Of a stretch of 46,871 nucleotides of DNA, positions 36,291-44,375 are shown piece by piece; positions within the stretch are counted from its first letter, which is position 1; every line of letters starts with the position of its first letter. The stretch lies in the NCBI GenBank assembly GCA_021802485.1, contig JAJZXF010000001.1, positions 1-46,871 of the forward strand, given 5' to 3'. The DNA comes from Actinomycetes bacterium (lineage in GTDB: Bacteria; Actinomycetota; Acidimicrobiia; Acidimicrobiales; JAJZXF01). The notes beneath the pieces are model-generated. The model saw nothing but the letters and a program-made list of their open reading frames with translations, searched no databases and was not told where the DNA came from. The translations under genes were made by a program, and so were the position numbers.

Positions 36291-36624
36291 GTGGGAGTGT
36301 TGAAGAGGCTCACCTTTCTGGGGTCATCGCTCGATGACATCCGGCGGTTCCCTGAGAACGCCCGGCGTTCGCCCCGGGTACCAACTGGATCGGGCACAGC
36401 ACGGTCTCGATCCCGACGACTGGAAGCCGATGTACTCGATCGGATCAGGCAGCCGGGAAATTCGCGTCAGAGACAAGGACGGAACCTTGCGGGTGTTCTA
36501 CGTCGCGACTATCGACGAGATGGTGTATGTGCTGCACGCCTTCCAGAAGAAGACCCAGAAGACCTCGAAAGCGGATCTGGACCTGGCCAAACAGCGATAC
36601 GGAGAGATTGGGAACGAACGATGA
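36291..36624 (+). pseudogene. higB: HigB/RelE-like toxin with one frameshift
   Basis: The N-terminus is in one frame (LKRLTFLGSSLDDIRRFPEN) and the rest in another (GYQLDRAQHGLDPDDWKPMY; SREIRVRDKDGTLRVFYVAT; VLHAFQKKTQKTSKADLDLA). Together they make a complete phage-Gp49/HigB-like mRNA interferase. Deleting one C from the run in TCGCCCCGGG rejoins the frames as RRS-PGYQLD. So this is a one-base insertion in a homopolymer: either a recent inactivation or an assembly error. The toxin comes first and the antitoxin second, as in HigBA. Confidence 0.75.
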
Positions 36625-36899
36625 CAGATAGCAGCGAGACCTACGACAGCGTCTCGGACGCCATCGAGAACACCCCCGCCGAGGCAGAGAACCTGCGCAT
36701 CCGAGCAGCCCTGATCAGCGAGATTACGGAGTACATCCGCCGTGAGAACCTCACGCAGTCGGCGGCAGCCAAACTCTTCGGCGTCACCCAGCCACGGATC
36801 TCCGACCTGGTCCGAGGCAAGATCGACCTGTTCAGCATCGACAGCCTCGTGAACATGCTCGCCGCCGCCCACCTCCGAGTCGAGATGAAGGTCGCCTGA
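36621..36899 (+). CDS. higA: HigA-like XRE-family antitoxin
   Basis: A protein of 92 residues. The helix-turn-helix is clear: EYIRRENLTQSAAAKLFGVT followed by QPRISDLVRGKIDLFSIDSL, as in the XRE antitoxins (HTH_37 type) that follow HigB-like toxins. The ATG at 36621 overlaps the toxin stop by 4 bp. It is intact, so it can still repress through the upstream palindrome even if the toxin is dead. Confidence 0.85.
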   Translation: MTDSSETYDSVSDAIENTPAEAENLRIRAALISEITEYIRRENLTQSAAAKLFGVTQPRISDLVRGKIDLFSIDSLVNMLAAAHLRVEMKVA

Positions 36900-36937
36900 G
36901 GACCGGAGCAGATCCTCAAAGTTGTTCCTGAAGCAGG

Positions 36938-37129
36938 CTACATCTCGCCTACCTCAACGAGCACTACCGCGGTTTCGAGGCTGTCGTCATTGACAAGCCG
37001 CAGCGGGCGCTCCACAGCAGCCAGTCCAGCCTCATATTCCTCATCTTCCCGGTCCAAGTCCACCACGGGATTATCCCTATGGGTACCCGAGGTCTGAGGC
37101 GCTGTCCATACAGGCTCCGCCCACGACAT
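36938..37129 (-). CDS. Small acidic hypothetical protein
   Basis: A possible product of about 63 residues starting MSWAEPVWTAPQTSGT, with an acidic stretch (VVDLDREDEEYEAGL) and ending LETAVVLVEVGEM. Codon use looks plausible and GAGG lies 9 nt before the ATG. Not recognised; it may be the decayed tail of a larger gene. Confidence 0.3.
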   Translation of the reverse strand: MSWAEPVWTAPQTSGTHRDNPVVDLDREDEEYEAGLAAVERPLRLVNDDSLETAVVLVEVGEM

Positions 37130-37272
37130 GCTCATGAACCTCGTTGGCAAGAGCCAAGGCGAGCGGTCGTGGGGGTTCAACTCGGCGTCGGAGGGGGGAT
37201 CCGTACTCGACGCCCACGCTGGTGCTTCGGACGGAGCTGGCGCTGGCAGGGTGAGCAAACCAGCGAAGGGCG

Positions 37273-37692
37273 CTATGCCCGGCGCCCAAGCCAGCGGACC
37301 ATCACCCCGAGCTCCTCGGCTACCCGAAACTCCGGGTCGCCAGTGACCACCGGGCAGTCGAGCACCGACGCCGCGCCGGCGGCGAAGGCGTCAGCATAGC
37401 TGAGCCCTCCCCGCGCCTTGATGGCCGCCGCCCGGCGCACGAGGGTGTCGTCGATGTCGATCCAACGAACTGGTACTCCGCCGGGCCGACGCTGCGCCCG
37501 GAGGTTCGCCCACACCTCGTCGGCAGCTGCGGCGCCGGAGGCGCGTTCGAGGATGTACGCGACCTCTCCGAGGTTGACGAGCGTCATCCAGGGCTCACCG
37601 ATTCGCAGGATCTCCTCGACGTCGGCCCCGCCAGGCTCGTCGCTGAGGAAAGCGAGCACTGCGTGGGCATCGAGGACGACGCGATCAGCCAT
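37273..37692 (-). CDS. vapC: PIN-domain toxin VapC
   Basis: A protein of 139 residues with the PIN layout: VVLDAHAVLAFLSDEPGG (first Asp), TLVNLGEVAYIL (Glu), GGLSYADAFAAGAA (Asp) and CPVVTGDPEF (Asp). The four acidic residues bind the metal of a ribonuclease that usually cuts tRNA. It is complete. The ATG at 37692 overlaps the antitoxin end by 8 bp, so it is translated with it. Confidence 0.85.
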   Translation of the reverse strand: MADRVVLDAHAVLAFLSDEPGGADVEEILRIGEPWMTLVNLGEVAYILERASGAAAADEVWANLRAQRRPGGVPVRWIDIDDTLVRRAAAIKARGGLSYADAFAAGAASVLDCPVVTGDPEFRVAEELGVMVRWLGRRA

Positions 37693-37912
37693 CCTCGTGC
37701 TTGCGGTCCCGGGCGCGCTCCTCCAGCAGCATTGTCGTCAGCTCGCCCCCCCTGAAGCGCCCACGCAGCTGCTCGACCGACAGGAGTGGCTTGGGGATGA
37801 GGTCGCCGTCGCGCTCCAGCCACACGACCTTCGTGCCTGGCGGGAATCCGTACCGGTCGCGCAGTGGCTCGGGGATGGTGACCTGGCCCTTCGGATTGAC
37901 CGTGGTGATCAT
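37685..37912 (-). CDS. vapB: AbrB/MazE-type antitoxin VapB
   Basis: A protein of 75 residues. The first 45 form a swapped-hairpin AbrB fold: MITTVNPKGQVTIPEPLRDRY with GFPPGTKVVWLERDG. The rest (LRGRFRGGELTTMLLEERAR) is the toxin-binding tail. The start is ATG 37912, with GAGGAGG about 8 nt upstream; the track ORF that starts at 38500 runs through non-coding DNA. A TACACT -10 box (37932-37937, minus strand) precedes it. Confidence 0.85.
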   Translation of the reverse strand: MITTVNPKGQVTIPEPLRDRYGFPPGTKVVWLERDGDLIPKPLLSVEQLRGRFRGGELTTMLLEERARDRKHEDG

Positions 37913-37947
37913 CGGTATTACCTCCTCACTCAGTGTACTACTAAGGA

Positions 37948-37968
37948 GGTATCGTGGTGATCGATACC
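37948..37968 (-). promoter_or_regulatory. Inverted repeat at the VapBC promoter
   Basis: GGTATCG, 7 nt, CGATACC: perfect arms covering the expected -35 region upstream of the vapB -10 box. A likely VapB operator. A partial copy of the arm (GGTAT) recurs near 37914. Confidence 0.5.
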
Positions 37969-38104
37969 GTTCTCGGGTTCGCTGCCGGATCAGCGTCCGT
38001 GATCTGAGGTGAGCGAGGTCCCGGTTCAAAGGACCAGGCCCTCCCCTCGCACGGAGACCGACTGCCACGTAATATTTCCGGCAGTCAACGACGAGAGGGC
38101 GCCT

Positions 38105-38659
38105 ATGGACCGTTACTCGAAGGCCATCTCGCGAGCGACTCGCTGGGCCAGGTCCGGCGTCGACGGGTTCCGCGGCGCCGCGCGGTACGCGATGGCGGTC
38201 CTGATCTGGTCTGCGGCGGTCCTGTGGATCGCTGCGCTCATGGTCGTCGCCACCGGCGACCTTGTCACCGACGCCGCTAAGAGCGGCCGCACCACCCTCG
38301 CGCTGAAGCATCGGGTGTCCAACGCCGAGCGTGCCCACCGAGGTGCCATTCGAGAAGCCGAGGCCGAGCTGTCGCGCTGCCAGACCGCTTACGACCGGGA
38401 GGTGGCTGCCGCCAAACAGCACCTCGACGCGCTGTACGACGCGAACGGCAAGCCTCGGCAACCTGCTCGACGTGCTCGCCAGCGCCGCGCCGGAGGACAA
38501 GGCCGAGGTCTACCGTCGCCTCGGGCTCCAGCTCACGTACGACCCAACGCGACGCGTCGTCATCGCGGAGTCGGACCCGTGGGCGAAAGTAAGTGTCGGA
38601 GAACCGATCAGCCCGAAACGCCCACCAGGCACCGCAGTCGATCCCGTCGGCGAAAGTAA
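38105..38659 (+). CDS. Possible small membrane protein with coiled coil
   Basis: From ATG 38105 (GAGAGGG 5-7 nt upstream) the frame gives one transmembrane helix (AVLIWSAAVLWIAALMVVAT) and then a charged helix (AELSRCQTAYDREVAAAKQH). After about residue 116 the frame turns into Arg-rich nonsense, exactly where another frame starts to look like a recombinase tail. The real product may therefore be a short protein or the front of a frameshifted one. Function unknown. Confidence 0.4.
   Translation: MDRYSKAISRATRWARSGVDGFRGAARYAMAVLIWSAAVLWIAALMVVATGDLVTDAAKSGRTTLALKHRVSNAERAHRGAIREAEAELSRCQTAYDREVAAAKQHLDALYDANGKPRQPARRARQRRAGGQGRGLPSPRAPAHVRPNATRRHRGVGPVGESKCRRTDQPETPTRHRSRSRRRK
38451..38595 (+). 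pseudogene. C-terminal fragment of a serine recombinase
   Basis: The frame reads LGNLLDVLASAAPEDKAEVY and RRLGLQLTYDPTRRVV. This is the pattern at the end of large actinobacterial serine integrases (ADPADKAEVYR.LGL.LTY.P). No catalytic Ser domain or recombinase domain is present in the window. It lies directly against the tRNA-Leu and the direct repeats, as expected for the decayed end of an integrated element. Confidence 0.5.
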
Positions 38660-38668
38660 GTGTCGGAG
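38576..38668 (+). repeat. 26-bp direct repeat at tRNA-Leu (possible att sites)
   Basis: CCCGT(G/C)GGCGAAAGTAAGTG plus TCGGAG occurs at 38576-38601 and 38643-38668 with one mismatch. The second copy ends inside the 3' acceptor arm of the tRNA-Leu gene. Together with the integrase fragment this looks like an attachment-site duplication left by an integrative element. Confidence 0.55.
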
Positions 38669-38744
38669 GGGGGACTTGAACCCCCACGCCCTTGCGGGCA
38701 CTAGCCCCTCAAGCTAGCGCGTCTGCCTATTCCGCCACTCCGAC
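38661..38744 (-). tRNA. tRNA-Leu (anticodon GAG)
   Basis: The acceptor stem GTCGGAG pairs with CTCCGAC, followed by the discriminator A; CCA is not encoded. Anticodon stem GCTAG/CTAGT carries the loop CTTGAGG, anticodon GAG, reading CTC/CTT Leu codons. A long variable arm (TGCCCGCAAGGGCG) and a T arm GGGGGTTCAAGTCCCCC complete a class II tRNA. Confidence 0.95.
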
Positions 38745-38867
38745 TACTTTCATACCAAGCGCCCTTAGAGCGCCTTGCACCTTCGCACTTCCGAGAACCG
38801 CTGGTGCGCCGCGAGTAGTTTCGATGCGCCTCCGCGTTTCGGACCATCTTACGCCAAGCCGGACCGG

Positions 38868-40799
38868 TCAGGAAGCAAGCTTGTGAGAAACGCGCGACTC
38901 TGCCGTCTGACGCTTCGGCCGTGAAGGAACCAAGACCTCCCAGCGCTGTGCGTGCCAGGTGAGGCCACTCATGCTAGCGGCTTGCTGTACTCCCAGCTCG
39001 CGGGCGTCTTTAACTAGTAGCCCGGGAAGCTGGAAAAGCGGAAGCGACACCATGTCGGCCCACAACAAGCGGTCCAACTGAACAAATGACACAAGGGCAC
39101 GGGTCGGGTCAAGCTCGCTGATCGCCTTCTGGTACAAAGCATCTACCCGAAGATCCTCGAAATGGGTAAAGTCTTGTATCCCACCGGGACCACCAAGGGC
39201 ATCCATGGCCGCAGGCGCTGGTGCCGACTGGGTAGCCGCTGGCGCACCAGCGCCAGCGGGTGGGATAGCCGCAGGCAGCATGGCCCTCGGCGCTCCAGAG
39301 CCGACTACCCTGCTCACAACCTCGGAGTACTGTTCCGCGCTCACCGAGGGGAAGGGGGTCGCGTTCACCCTCACCAAGGCAATGTCGTAGTTCCCACTTG
39401 GGAGAAGGCTCCCATAAAGCCTGGCAGCACTTGCATTGTCAGCTATCACCCGGATTCCAAAACGCTTCATCTGCTCCTGGAACAGGGCCTCTACTTGCAT
39501 GTCGAGGGAGCTAGCCTGATTCGTTGAGATCCTGAGCGTGACCACGTGACCCCGTAGCTCAAAATACCCTGACGGGCCGAGAACAAAACCAGCACCAGCA
39601 AGAAGCTTCCGCGCCGTCGCGGGGTGCGGACGATCATAGCCGGTAGCAGAGTTAGCATATCCAGCCTGCGACGGCACCAGCAAATGATCCCCGAGGAGCC
39701 CGAGATTCGGCATTATCTCACCCAGCGTCCCCTTGAGGATGGCCAGCCGATCAGTGGCCTTTGCAATTGCCTGGCGAACCGCTGTCATTGCAAGCAGCGG
39801 GCTCGCCTCGTTGAAGTCGAGTTGCAAGAATGACGAGCTGAGTCCCAGCTCGCATGTCGCCCAGGGCAGCGAGCTAACGCTCGCAACATCGCCGAGTTGT
39901 GTTGAGCCGATCGAGGCAAGGTAAGACATCGATGCTTTTCCTCCCACGAGGTCCCGGACCTCCCCGGAGACCCCCGAGCTGACACGGAATACAATCCTTG
40001 CAACTCTGGGCTCAGCACCCCACCACCGTGGGTTCCTGGTAAGGACCACTTCGCTCCCGGGCAAATACGAACTCACCAAATACGGTCCCCCTGATATGAC
40101 CACCCGCGGGTTGAATGAGTTGAAACCCTTGTTCCAGCCTACGCGGAGCGCTACGTGCGCTGGGATGAGATTGCTGAACAGCGACATCCAATCCGCAAAT
40201 GGCGCCTTGAACACAACGGTGACGGTCCTTCCCCCATTGGATCCGACGACGGAGCGGATCTCGCGGTAGCCAAAAGTCGAGGCGTCGCTGAACGGCGCCC
40301 CGCCTACGTCAGCGCCTATGCCGGCACGAGCCTGCCAGTTGTACACGAAGTCCGACGCGCTAATCGGCACCCCATCAGACCAGACCGCCTTGGGATTTAT
40401 CTGGTACACAACCGTCTGTGGATCGAGACGCACAAGCTCCGCACTCGTCACGACGTTTGTGTTCAATGAAGGCCCCAGGCCGGAAGTGACCCTGAAGACC
40501 TGAGGCCACACTTGCTGCATAACCATCCGAGCCAAAGGGGTAGACCCTTGCACGGTATTGGGATTGAAACTGTTCAATTCTCCGCTGGCAGCTACTACAA
40601 CCGTCTGGTCATGTCCGACCACCATGTGCACCACATAGTGGCCACGCGTCGTAATCCCCTCACCAGCGCCGAAGGTGCTGCACCCCGATGCCATCACAAG
40701 CATCACACAAGCCAGCGCAAGTGCCATTCGATGTGGCATTGCAAGACTCAGCCACGGCGCGGGAACTCGCCCTCGCGGTGGCGCCGCGACCGCGCTCAC
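38868..40799 (-). CDS. Family-5 ABC substrate-binding lipoprotein
   Basis: A large solute-binding protein whose signal (ALALACVMLVMASGC) ends in a lipobox Cys. The mature part has the family-5 pattern: LNSFNPNTVQG, AVWSDGVPISASDFVYNWQA, PYLVSSYLPGSEVVLTRNPRWW and VRQAIAKATDR. The C-terminal half has an Ala/Pro-rich insertion (about 560-600). It should bind peptides or similar solutes, but no permease or ATPase is adjacent; it follows secG directly. The start is uncertain: GTG 40799 overlaps the secG stop (GTGA); ATG 40739 is the next choice. The track start at 41156 runs through secG in another frame and is rejected. Confidence 0.8.
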   Translation of the reverse strand: MSAVAAPPRGRVPAPWLSLAMPHRMALALACVMLVMASGCSTFGAGEGITTRGHYVVHMVVGHDQTVVVAASGELNSFNPNTVQGSTPLARMVMQQVWPQVFRVTSGLGPSLNTNVVTSAELVRLDPQTVVYQINPKAVWSDGVPISASDFVYNWQARAGIGADVGGAPFSDASTFGYREIRSVVGSNGGRTVTVVFKAPFADWMSLFSNLIPAHVALRVGWNKGFNSFNPRVVISGGPYLVSSYLPGSEVVLTRNPRWWGAEPRVARIVFRVSSGVSGEVRDLVGGKASMSYLASIGSTQLGDVASVSSLPWATCELGLSSSFLQLDFNEASPLLAMTAVRQAIAKATDRLAILKGTLGEIMPNLGLLGDHLLVPSQAGYANSATGYDRPHPATARKLLAGAGFVLGPSGYFELRGHVVTLRISTNQASSLDMQVEALFQEQMKRFGIRVIADNASAARLYGSLLPSGNYDIALVRVNATPFPSVSAEQYSEVVSRVVGSGAPRAMLPAAIPPAGAGAPAATQSAPAPAAMDALGGPGGIQDFTHFEDLRVDALYQKAISELDPTRALVSFVQLDRLLWADMVSLPLFQLPGLLVKDARELGVQQAASMSGLTWHAQRWEVLVPSRPKRQTAESRVSHKLAS

Positions 40800-41026
40800 T
40801 GCATGCGTAGCGCCAGCGACAAGGTCGTAAAGGTGAAGATGATCGCGAGGGTGATCGTTATGCGGTCGAGGTTCTTCTCCACGACCGTCGATCCTGCTGC
40901 TGTCGTGCCCATCGAGGAGCCGAACATGTCCGAGAGCCCACCTCCCCTGCCGCTGTGCATGAGAATAAGCATGATTAGGCCGATCGACACGATGATCTGC
41001 AATACGATCAAGATGATTGTAAGCAA
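40796..41026 (-). CDS. secG: Protein translocase subunit SecG
   Basis: A protein of 76 residues, the normal length. Two membrane helices: TIILIVLQIIVSIGLIMLIL and ITITLAIIFTFTTLSLAL. Between them lies the conserved Gly-rich loop (HSGRGGGLSDMFGSSMG). It assists SecYE in protein export. The start is TTG 41026 with TAGGAGG 8 nt upstream; the longer track ORF has no such site and no family N-terminus. Confidence 0.9.
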   Translation of the reverse strand: MLTIILIVLQIIVSIGLIMLILMHSGRGGGLSDMFGSSMGTTAAGSTVVEKNLDRITITLAIIFTFTTLSLALRMQ

Positions 41027-41185
41027 GCTTTGTCCTCCTACAAGAACCTTTACAAGAACACCCTTGGCTGGCACCCACAGGCTGCAAGCAGCCGGTTGCA
41101 AGAAACAGCGACTGGACACCAGGGACGCACCGAGCAACCCCCGCTGGTCGCCACAAGGTTAGCAGGAGCTCGGCAACTCCCGCCG

Positions 41186-41995
41186 TCAGGCATCTGAGCT
41201 TCCCGCGGCCGCGCTGATGATGGCGGCAAACGAAGCTGCCTCGAGGCTCGCCCCGCCAACCAGGACACCGTCAATGCCCGCTGCAGCGAGCATCTCCGCT
41301 GTGTTCTGCGGGTTCACGGATCCTCCGTACTGAATACGGACAGCCCGGGACGCTCCCTCGCCCGACAGCTCGGCCACCAGTGAACGGATGAGCCCGCAGG
41401 CTTGCGTCGCATCCTCCACCGACGCGCTCAAGCCGGTGCCGATAGCCCAGATGGGTTCGTAGGCCAGCACGAGTTGCGAAACCGACTCTTCTGCAAGCCC
41501 CGAGATAGCAGCTGTGACCTGGGCACTCAGGCGCTCACTGGTGGCGCCTTCCTCCCGCTCATCTAGCGTCTCACCCACGCAAACTATAGGGACCATGTGG
41601 TTCCTGAGCACCGCTTCCAGCTTCGCCCTCACCACTTCATTCGACTCGCCGAAGTACATCCTCCGCTCTGAATGGCCCACGATCACATACTTCACATGCA
41701 GCTTCGCCAGCATCGCCGCGCTCACCTCGCCGGTGAAGGCGCCTTTGTCCTCGAAATGGCAGTCCTGGGCACCCAAGCTGATCGGCATCTCGTCGGATTC
41801 GAGCACGGTCTGCACAGATCGGATAGCGGTGAACGGCGGATGCAGTGAGACGTCCACCACACGGTAGTCCTTTGCCGACACAGCAAAGCCCAGTGCCTGC
41901 ACCGTTCTAATCGCGGTTAGATGATCGTGGTTCATCTTCCAATTCCCGCTCACGAGCATCCTCCGACGCCCCACAGGAATGTTCTGTTCAGCCAT
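41186..41995 (-). CDS. tpiA: Triosephosphate isomerase
   Basis: A protein of 269 residues. Catalytic Lys in GNWKMN, His in VIVGHSERR, Glu in AYEPIWAIGTG, and the phosphate-binding IQYGGSVNP and GVLVGGASL are all present. It interconverts dihydroxyacetone phosphate and glyceraldehyde-3-phosphate. The start ATG 41995 overlaps the pgk stop by 8 bp, which marks coupled translation in the glycolytic operon. A 159-bp gap follows before secG. Confidence 0.97.
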   Translation of the reverse strand: MAEQNIPVGRRRMLVSGNWKMNHDHLTAIRTVQALGFAVSAKDYRVVDVSLHPPFTAIRSVQTVLESDEMPISLGAQDCHFEDKGAFTGEVSAAMLAKLHVKYVIVGHSERRMYFGESNEVVRAKLEAVLRNHMVPIVCVGETLDEREEGATSERLSAQVTAAISGLAEESVSQLVLAYEPIWAIGTGLSASVEDATQACGLIRSLVAELSGEGASRAVRIQYGGSVNPQNTAEMLAAAGIDGVLVGGASLEAASFAAIISAAAGSSDA

Positions 41996-43205
41996 GTCGT
42001 GTCGCGACGCTAGGCGAGACGCCACCCTGAGCGCCACGCCCCGCGCACAGCGGCGAGTTACGCAGTGCAGCAAGCCCGGGCAGATCTCCGTGCTCCAACA
42101 GATCGAGGGAGGCTCCTCCGCCCGTCGAGACGAAGTCAACCGTGGCGCCCAGTCCGAAGTGATCGAGAGCGCATACGCTGTCTCCACCTCCGACCACCGT
42201 AAACCCACCACATCGCGACACCGCCTCTGCTATCGTACGGCTCCCCTTCTCGAAACGCTCGTCCTCGAACGCACCCATGGGCCCATTCCAAAAGACGGTG
42301 CCCGCGCCAGCGAGCTCATCCGCGAAACTGCTCGCTGTCTTCGGACCAATGTCCATACCGATCCAGCCTGGCGGTATATCACGCCCGACCACCTTCACCT
42401 CACCGCCCTGAGCGAACCCATCTTCCAGTCTTGTCACGCCGTGCTGTGCAGGAACCGCAATGAAGTCCTCGGGCACCATCACCCGCCCGCCAAGATCGAT
42501 GAGGTCCCTACAGGAGTCCAAGTGGTCGAGGTCGACCAGCGACTCACCGACATCGTGTCCAAGCGCTGCTAGAAAGGTAAAGGCCATTGCACCCCCAACC
42601 ATTAAGACCTCTGCCTTGCTGGCAAGAGTCCTGAGGACACCCAGCTTGCCTGCTATCTTTGCCCCGCCGACGATAGCCACAAAGGGTCTGGAAGGATGCT
42701 CGAGAAGGCTTCCGATCACCTCCACCTCCCGTGCGAGGAGGCGACCCGCAGCACTTGGGAGCCTCGACGGAGGACCGACCACGGATGCATGCTTTCTGTG
42801 GGCTACACCAAACGCGTCGTTCACAAAGAAATCCTGGCCCTCGATGAGCCTGTCGACCAGAGCCTGCGAGCACTCCTCCTCACCTGGGTCGAAGCGGACG
42901 TTCTCGAGGAGCCTGACGCCGGGAGCGAGAGCAACCAGGCGCTCGCGTACCGGCTCTAGCGAGTACCGGGGATCCACCTCGCCGTGCGGGCGCCCCAGAT
43001 GGCTACACGCAGTCACCTCTGCTCCGTGATCCAGCAACCACTGGATGGTAGGCATCGCCATGCGGATCCTGTAGTCGTCCTCCACTTCCCAACCACCGCT
43101 CTCAACTTGATGCAACGGGGTGTTGAAGTCCACCCGCAACAAGACGTTCTTCCCCGCCACGTCGGGAAGGTCATCCAGGAGCGGCAGGTGAGTGCAGGGG
43201 CTCAT
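41988..43205 (-). CDS. pgk: Phosphoglycerate kinase
   Basis: A protein of 405 residues. N-terminal substrate motif LLRVDFNTPL, basic patch SHLGRPHGE, LLENVRFDPGEEE and NDAFGVAHR are all standard. The nucleotide domain has IVGGAKIAGKLGVL and VVGGGDSVCALDHFG. It transfers phosphate between 1,3-bisphosphoglycerate and ADP. The start is ATG 43205 (GCGAGG 4 nt upstream), 10 bp after the gap stop; the longer ORF start at 43307 is within gap. The C-terminal 20 residues run past the usual end and overlap tpiA. Confidence 0.97.
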   Translation of the reverse strand: MSPCTHLPLLDDLPDVAGKNVLLRVDFNTPLHQVESGGWEVEDDYRIRMAMPTIQWLLDHGAEVTACSHLGRPHGEVDPRYSLEPVRERLVALAPGVRLLENVRFDPGEEECSQALVDRLIEGQDFFVNDAFGVAHRKHASVVGPPSRLPSAAGRLLAREVEVIGSLLEHPSRPFVAIVGGAKIAGKLGVLRTLASKAEVLMVGGAMAFTFLAALGHDVGESLVDLDHLDSCRDLIDLGGRVMVPEDFIAVPAQHGVTRLEDGFAQGGEVKVVGRDIPPGWIGMDIGPKTASSFADELAGAGTVFWNGPMGAFEDERFEKGSRTIAEAVSRCGGFTVVGGGDSVCALDHFGLGATVDFVSTGGGASLDLLEHGDLPGLAALRNSPLCAGRGAQGGVSPSVATRHG

Positions 43206-43215
43206 GAGGCCTCGC

Positions 43216-44307
43216 TCACCGATCCCCGCTCGCCCGGGCCCCCTGAACCATGAGAGCTGCATCGACAAGCCGGTTCGAGTAGCCCCATTCGTTGTCATAC
43301 CAGCCAAAGACCTTCACGAGCGTTGCGGGACTGCCCGCCGATCGGGACCCGAGGGGGCCGTCGACCACATCGTCTGGTGTTAGCAAGCCCACGCCCATCG
43401 TCATCGTCATCCCAGAGTCAAAGGTACACGAAGCAGTTGAACCTACAATGTCGGACGACACTATCGGGTCATCGGAGTAGTCGAGCACTCGTGCAAGGGA
43501 GCCGGTGCTGCTCGCTGAACGGAACGCCGCGTTCACGCTTTCGACGTCCACCTTTCCATCGACCAGAGCCGTAAAGTCGGTAATGGAGCCGACCGGCACC
43601 GGCACCCTCAGAGCGGTGCCATCAAGGCGGCCCTTCATAGCCGCCAGCACCAAGCTGGTCGCCTTTGCGGCCCCGGTGGACGCGGGAACTATGTTCACCG
43701 CCGCGGACCGGCTCCTGCGCAGATCCTTGTGGGTCAGATCGAGCAGGTTCTGGTCGTTCGTGTAGGCATGAACCGTGGTCATGAGCCCCCGGCGAACCCC
43801 GAACGCGTCGTCGAGGACCTTCACCATTGGCACGAAGCAATTCGTCGTGCATGACGCGTTCGAGACGACGAAGTGGCGATCCGGGTCGAAGTCCATATCG
43901 TTTACGCCCATCACGAACGTCGCGTCGGCATCCGCAGCAGGAGCCGAGATGATCACCCTCTTCGCCCCTGCAACAAGATGGGCGGAGGCCGCTTCGCGAG
44001 ACGTAAACCTGCCCGTGCTCTCAATCACCACATCGACCTCGAGATCCCTCCATGGCAGAAGCTCGGGCGAGCGCTCGGACAGAACGCGTATAGACATTGA
44101 GGCGACCTCGATAACGCCAGAACGCACCCTAACGTCTTCTGCCAGGCGGCCATAGCTAGAGTCGTAGCGGAGCAGATGCGCGTTGCCGTCAATGGACGCG
44201 AGATCGTTCACCGCCACCACGTCCAGGTCGGCCTGGGCGGCTAGAGCCGCTCGCAGGAAGTTCCGGCCAATTCTCCCAAATCCGTTGATTGCCACTCTCA
44301 CCGGCAC
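43216..44307 (-). CDS. gap: Glyceraldehyde-3-phosphate dehydrogenase
   Basis: A protein of 363 residues. NAD-binding start VAINGFGRIGRNFLRA, catalytic Cys in SNASCTTNC, then TTVHAYTNDQ and the C-terminal KVFGWYDNEWGYSNRLVD. It oxidises glyceraldehyde-3-phosphate to 1,3-bisphosphoglycerate. The residue after strand beta-2 is Asp (VVAVNDLA), which favours NAD over NADP. It is about 25 residues longer than typical, mainly in surface loops and the C-terminal tail. The start is GTG 44307 with GAGGTG upstream. Confidence 0.97.
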   Translation of the reverse strand: MPVRVAINGFGRIGRNFLRAALAAQADLDVVAVNDLASIDGNAHLLRYDSSYGRLAEDVRVRSGVIEVASMSIRVLSERSPELLPWRDLEVDVVIESTGRFTSREAASAHLVAGAKRVIISAPAADADATFVMGVNDMDFDPDRHFVVSNASCTTNCFVPMVKVLDDAFGVRRGLMTTVHAYTNDQNLLDLTHKDLRRSRSAAVNIVPASTGAAKATSLVLAAMKGRLDGTALRVPVPVGSITDFTALVDGKVDVESVNAAFRSASSTGSLARVLDYSDDPIVSSDIVGSTASCTFDSGMTMTMGVGLLTPDDVVDGPLGSRSAGSPATLVKVFGWYDNEWGYSNRLVDAALMVQGARASGDR

Positions 44308-44375
44308 AGATCCATCACCTCGTCAACTGGTCACGACTTATCTCCGGCACAGTCAGCGCCGGCTGAAGCCGCACG

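Noticed and set aside
38009-38104. Upstream extension of the 38.1-kb membrane ORF
   Set aside because: The ATG at 38105 has a better ribosome site, and the extension has no protein-like character.
38648-38717. Peptide CRRGDLNPHALAGTSPSS at the end of a plus ORF
   Set aside because: This is a translation of the antisense strand of tRNA-Leu, a well-known artefact.
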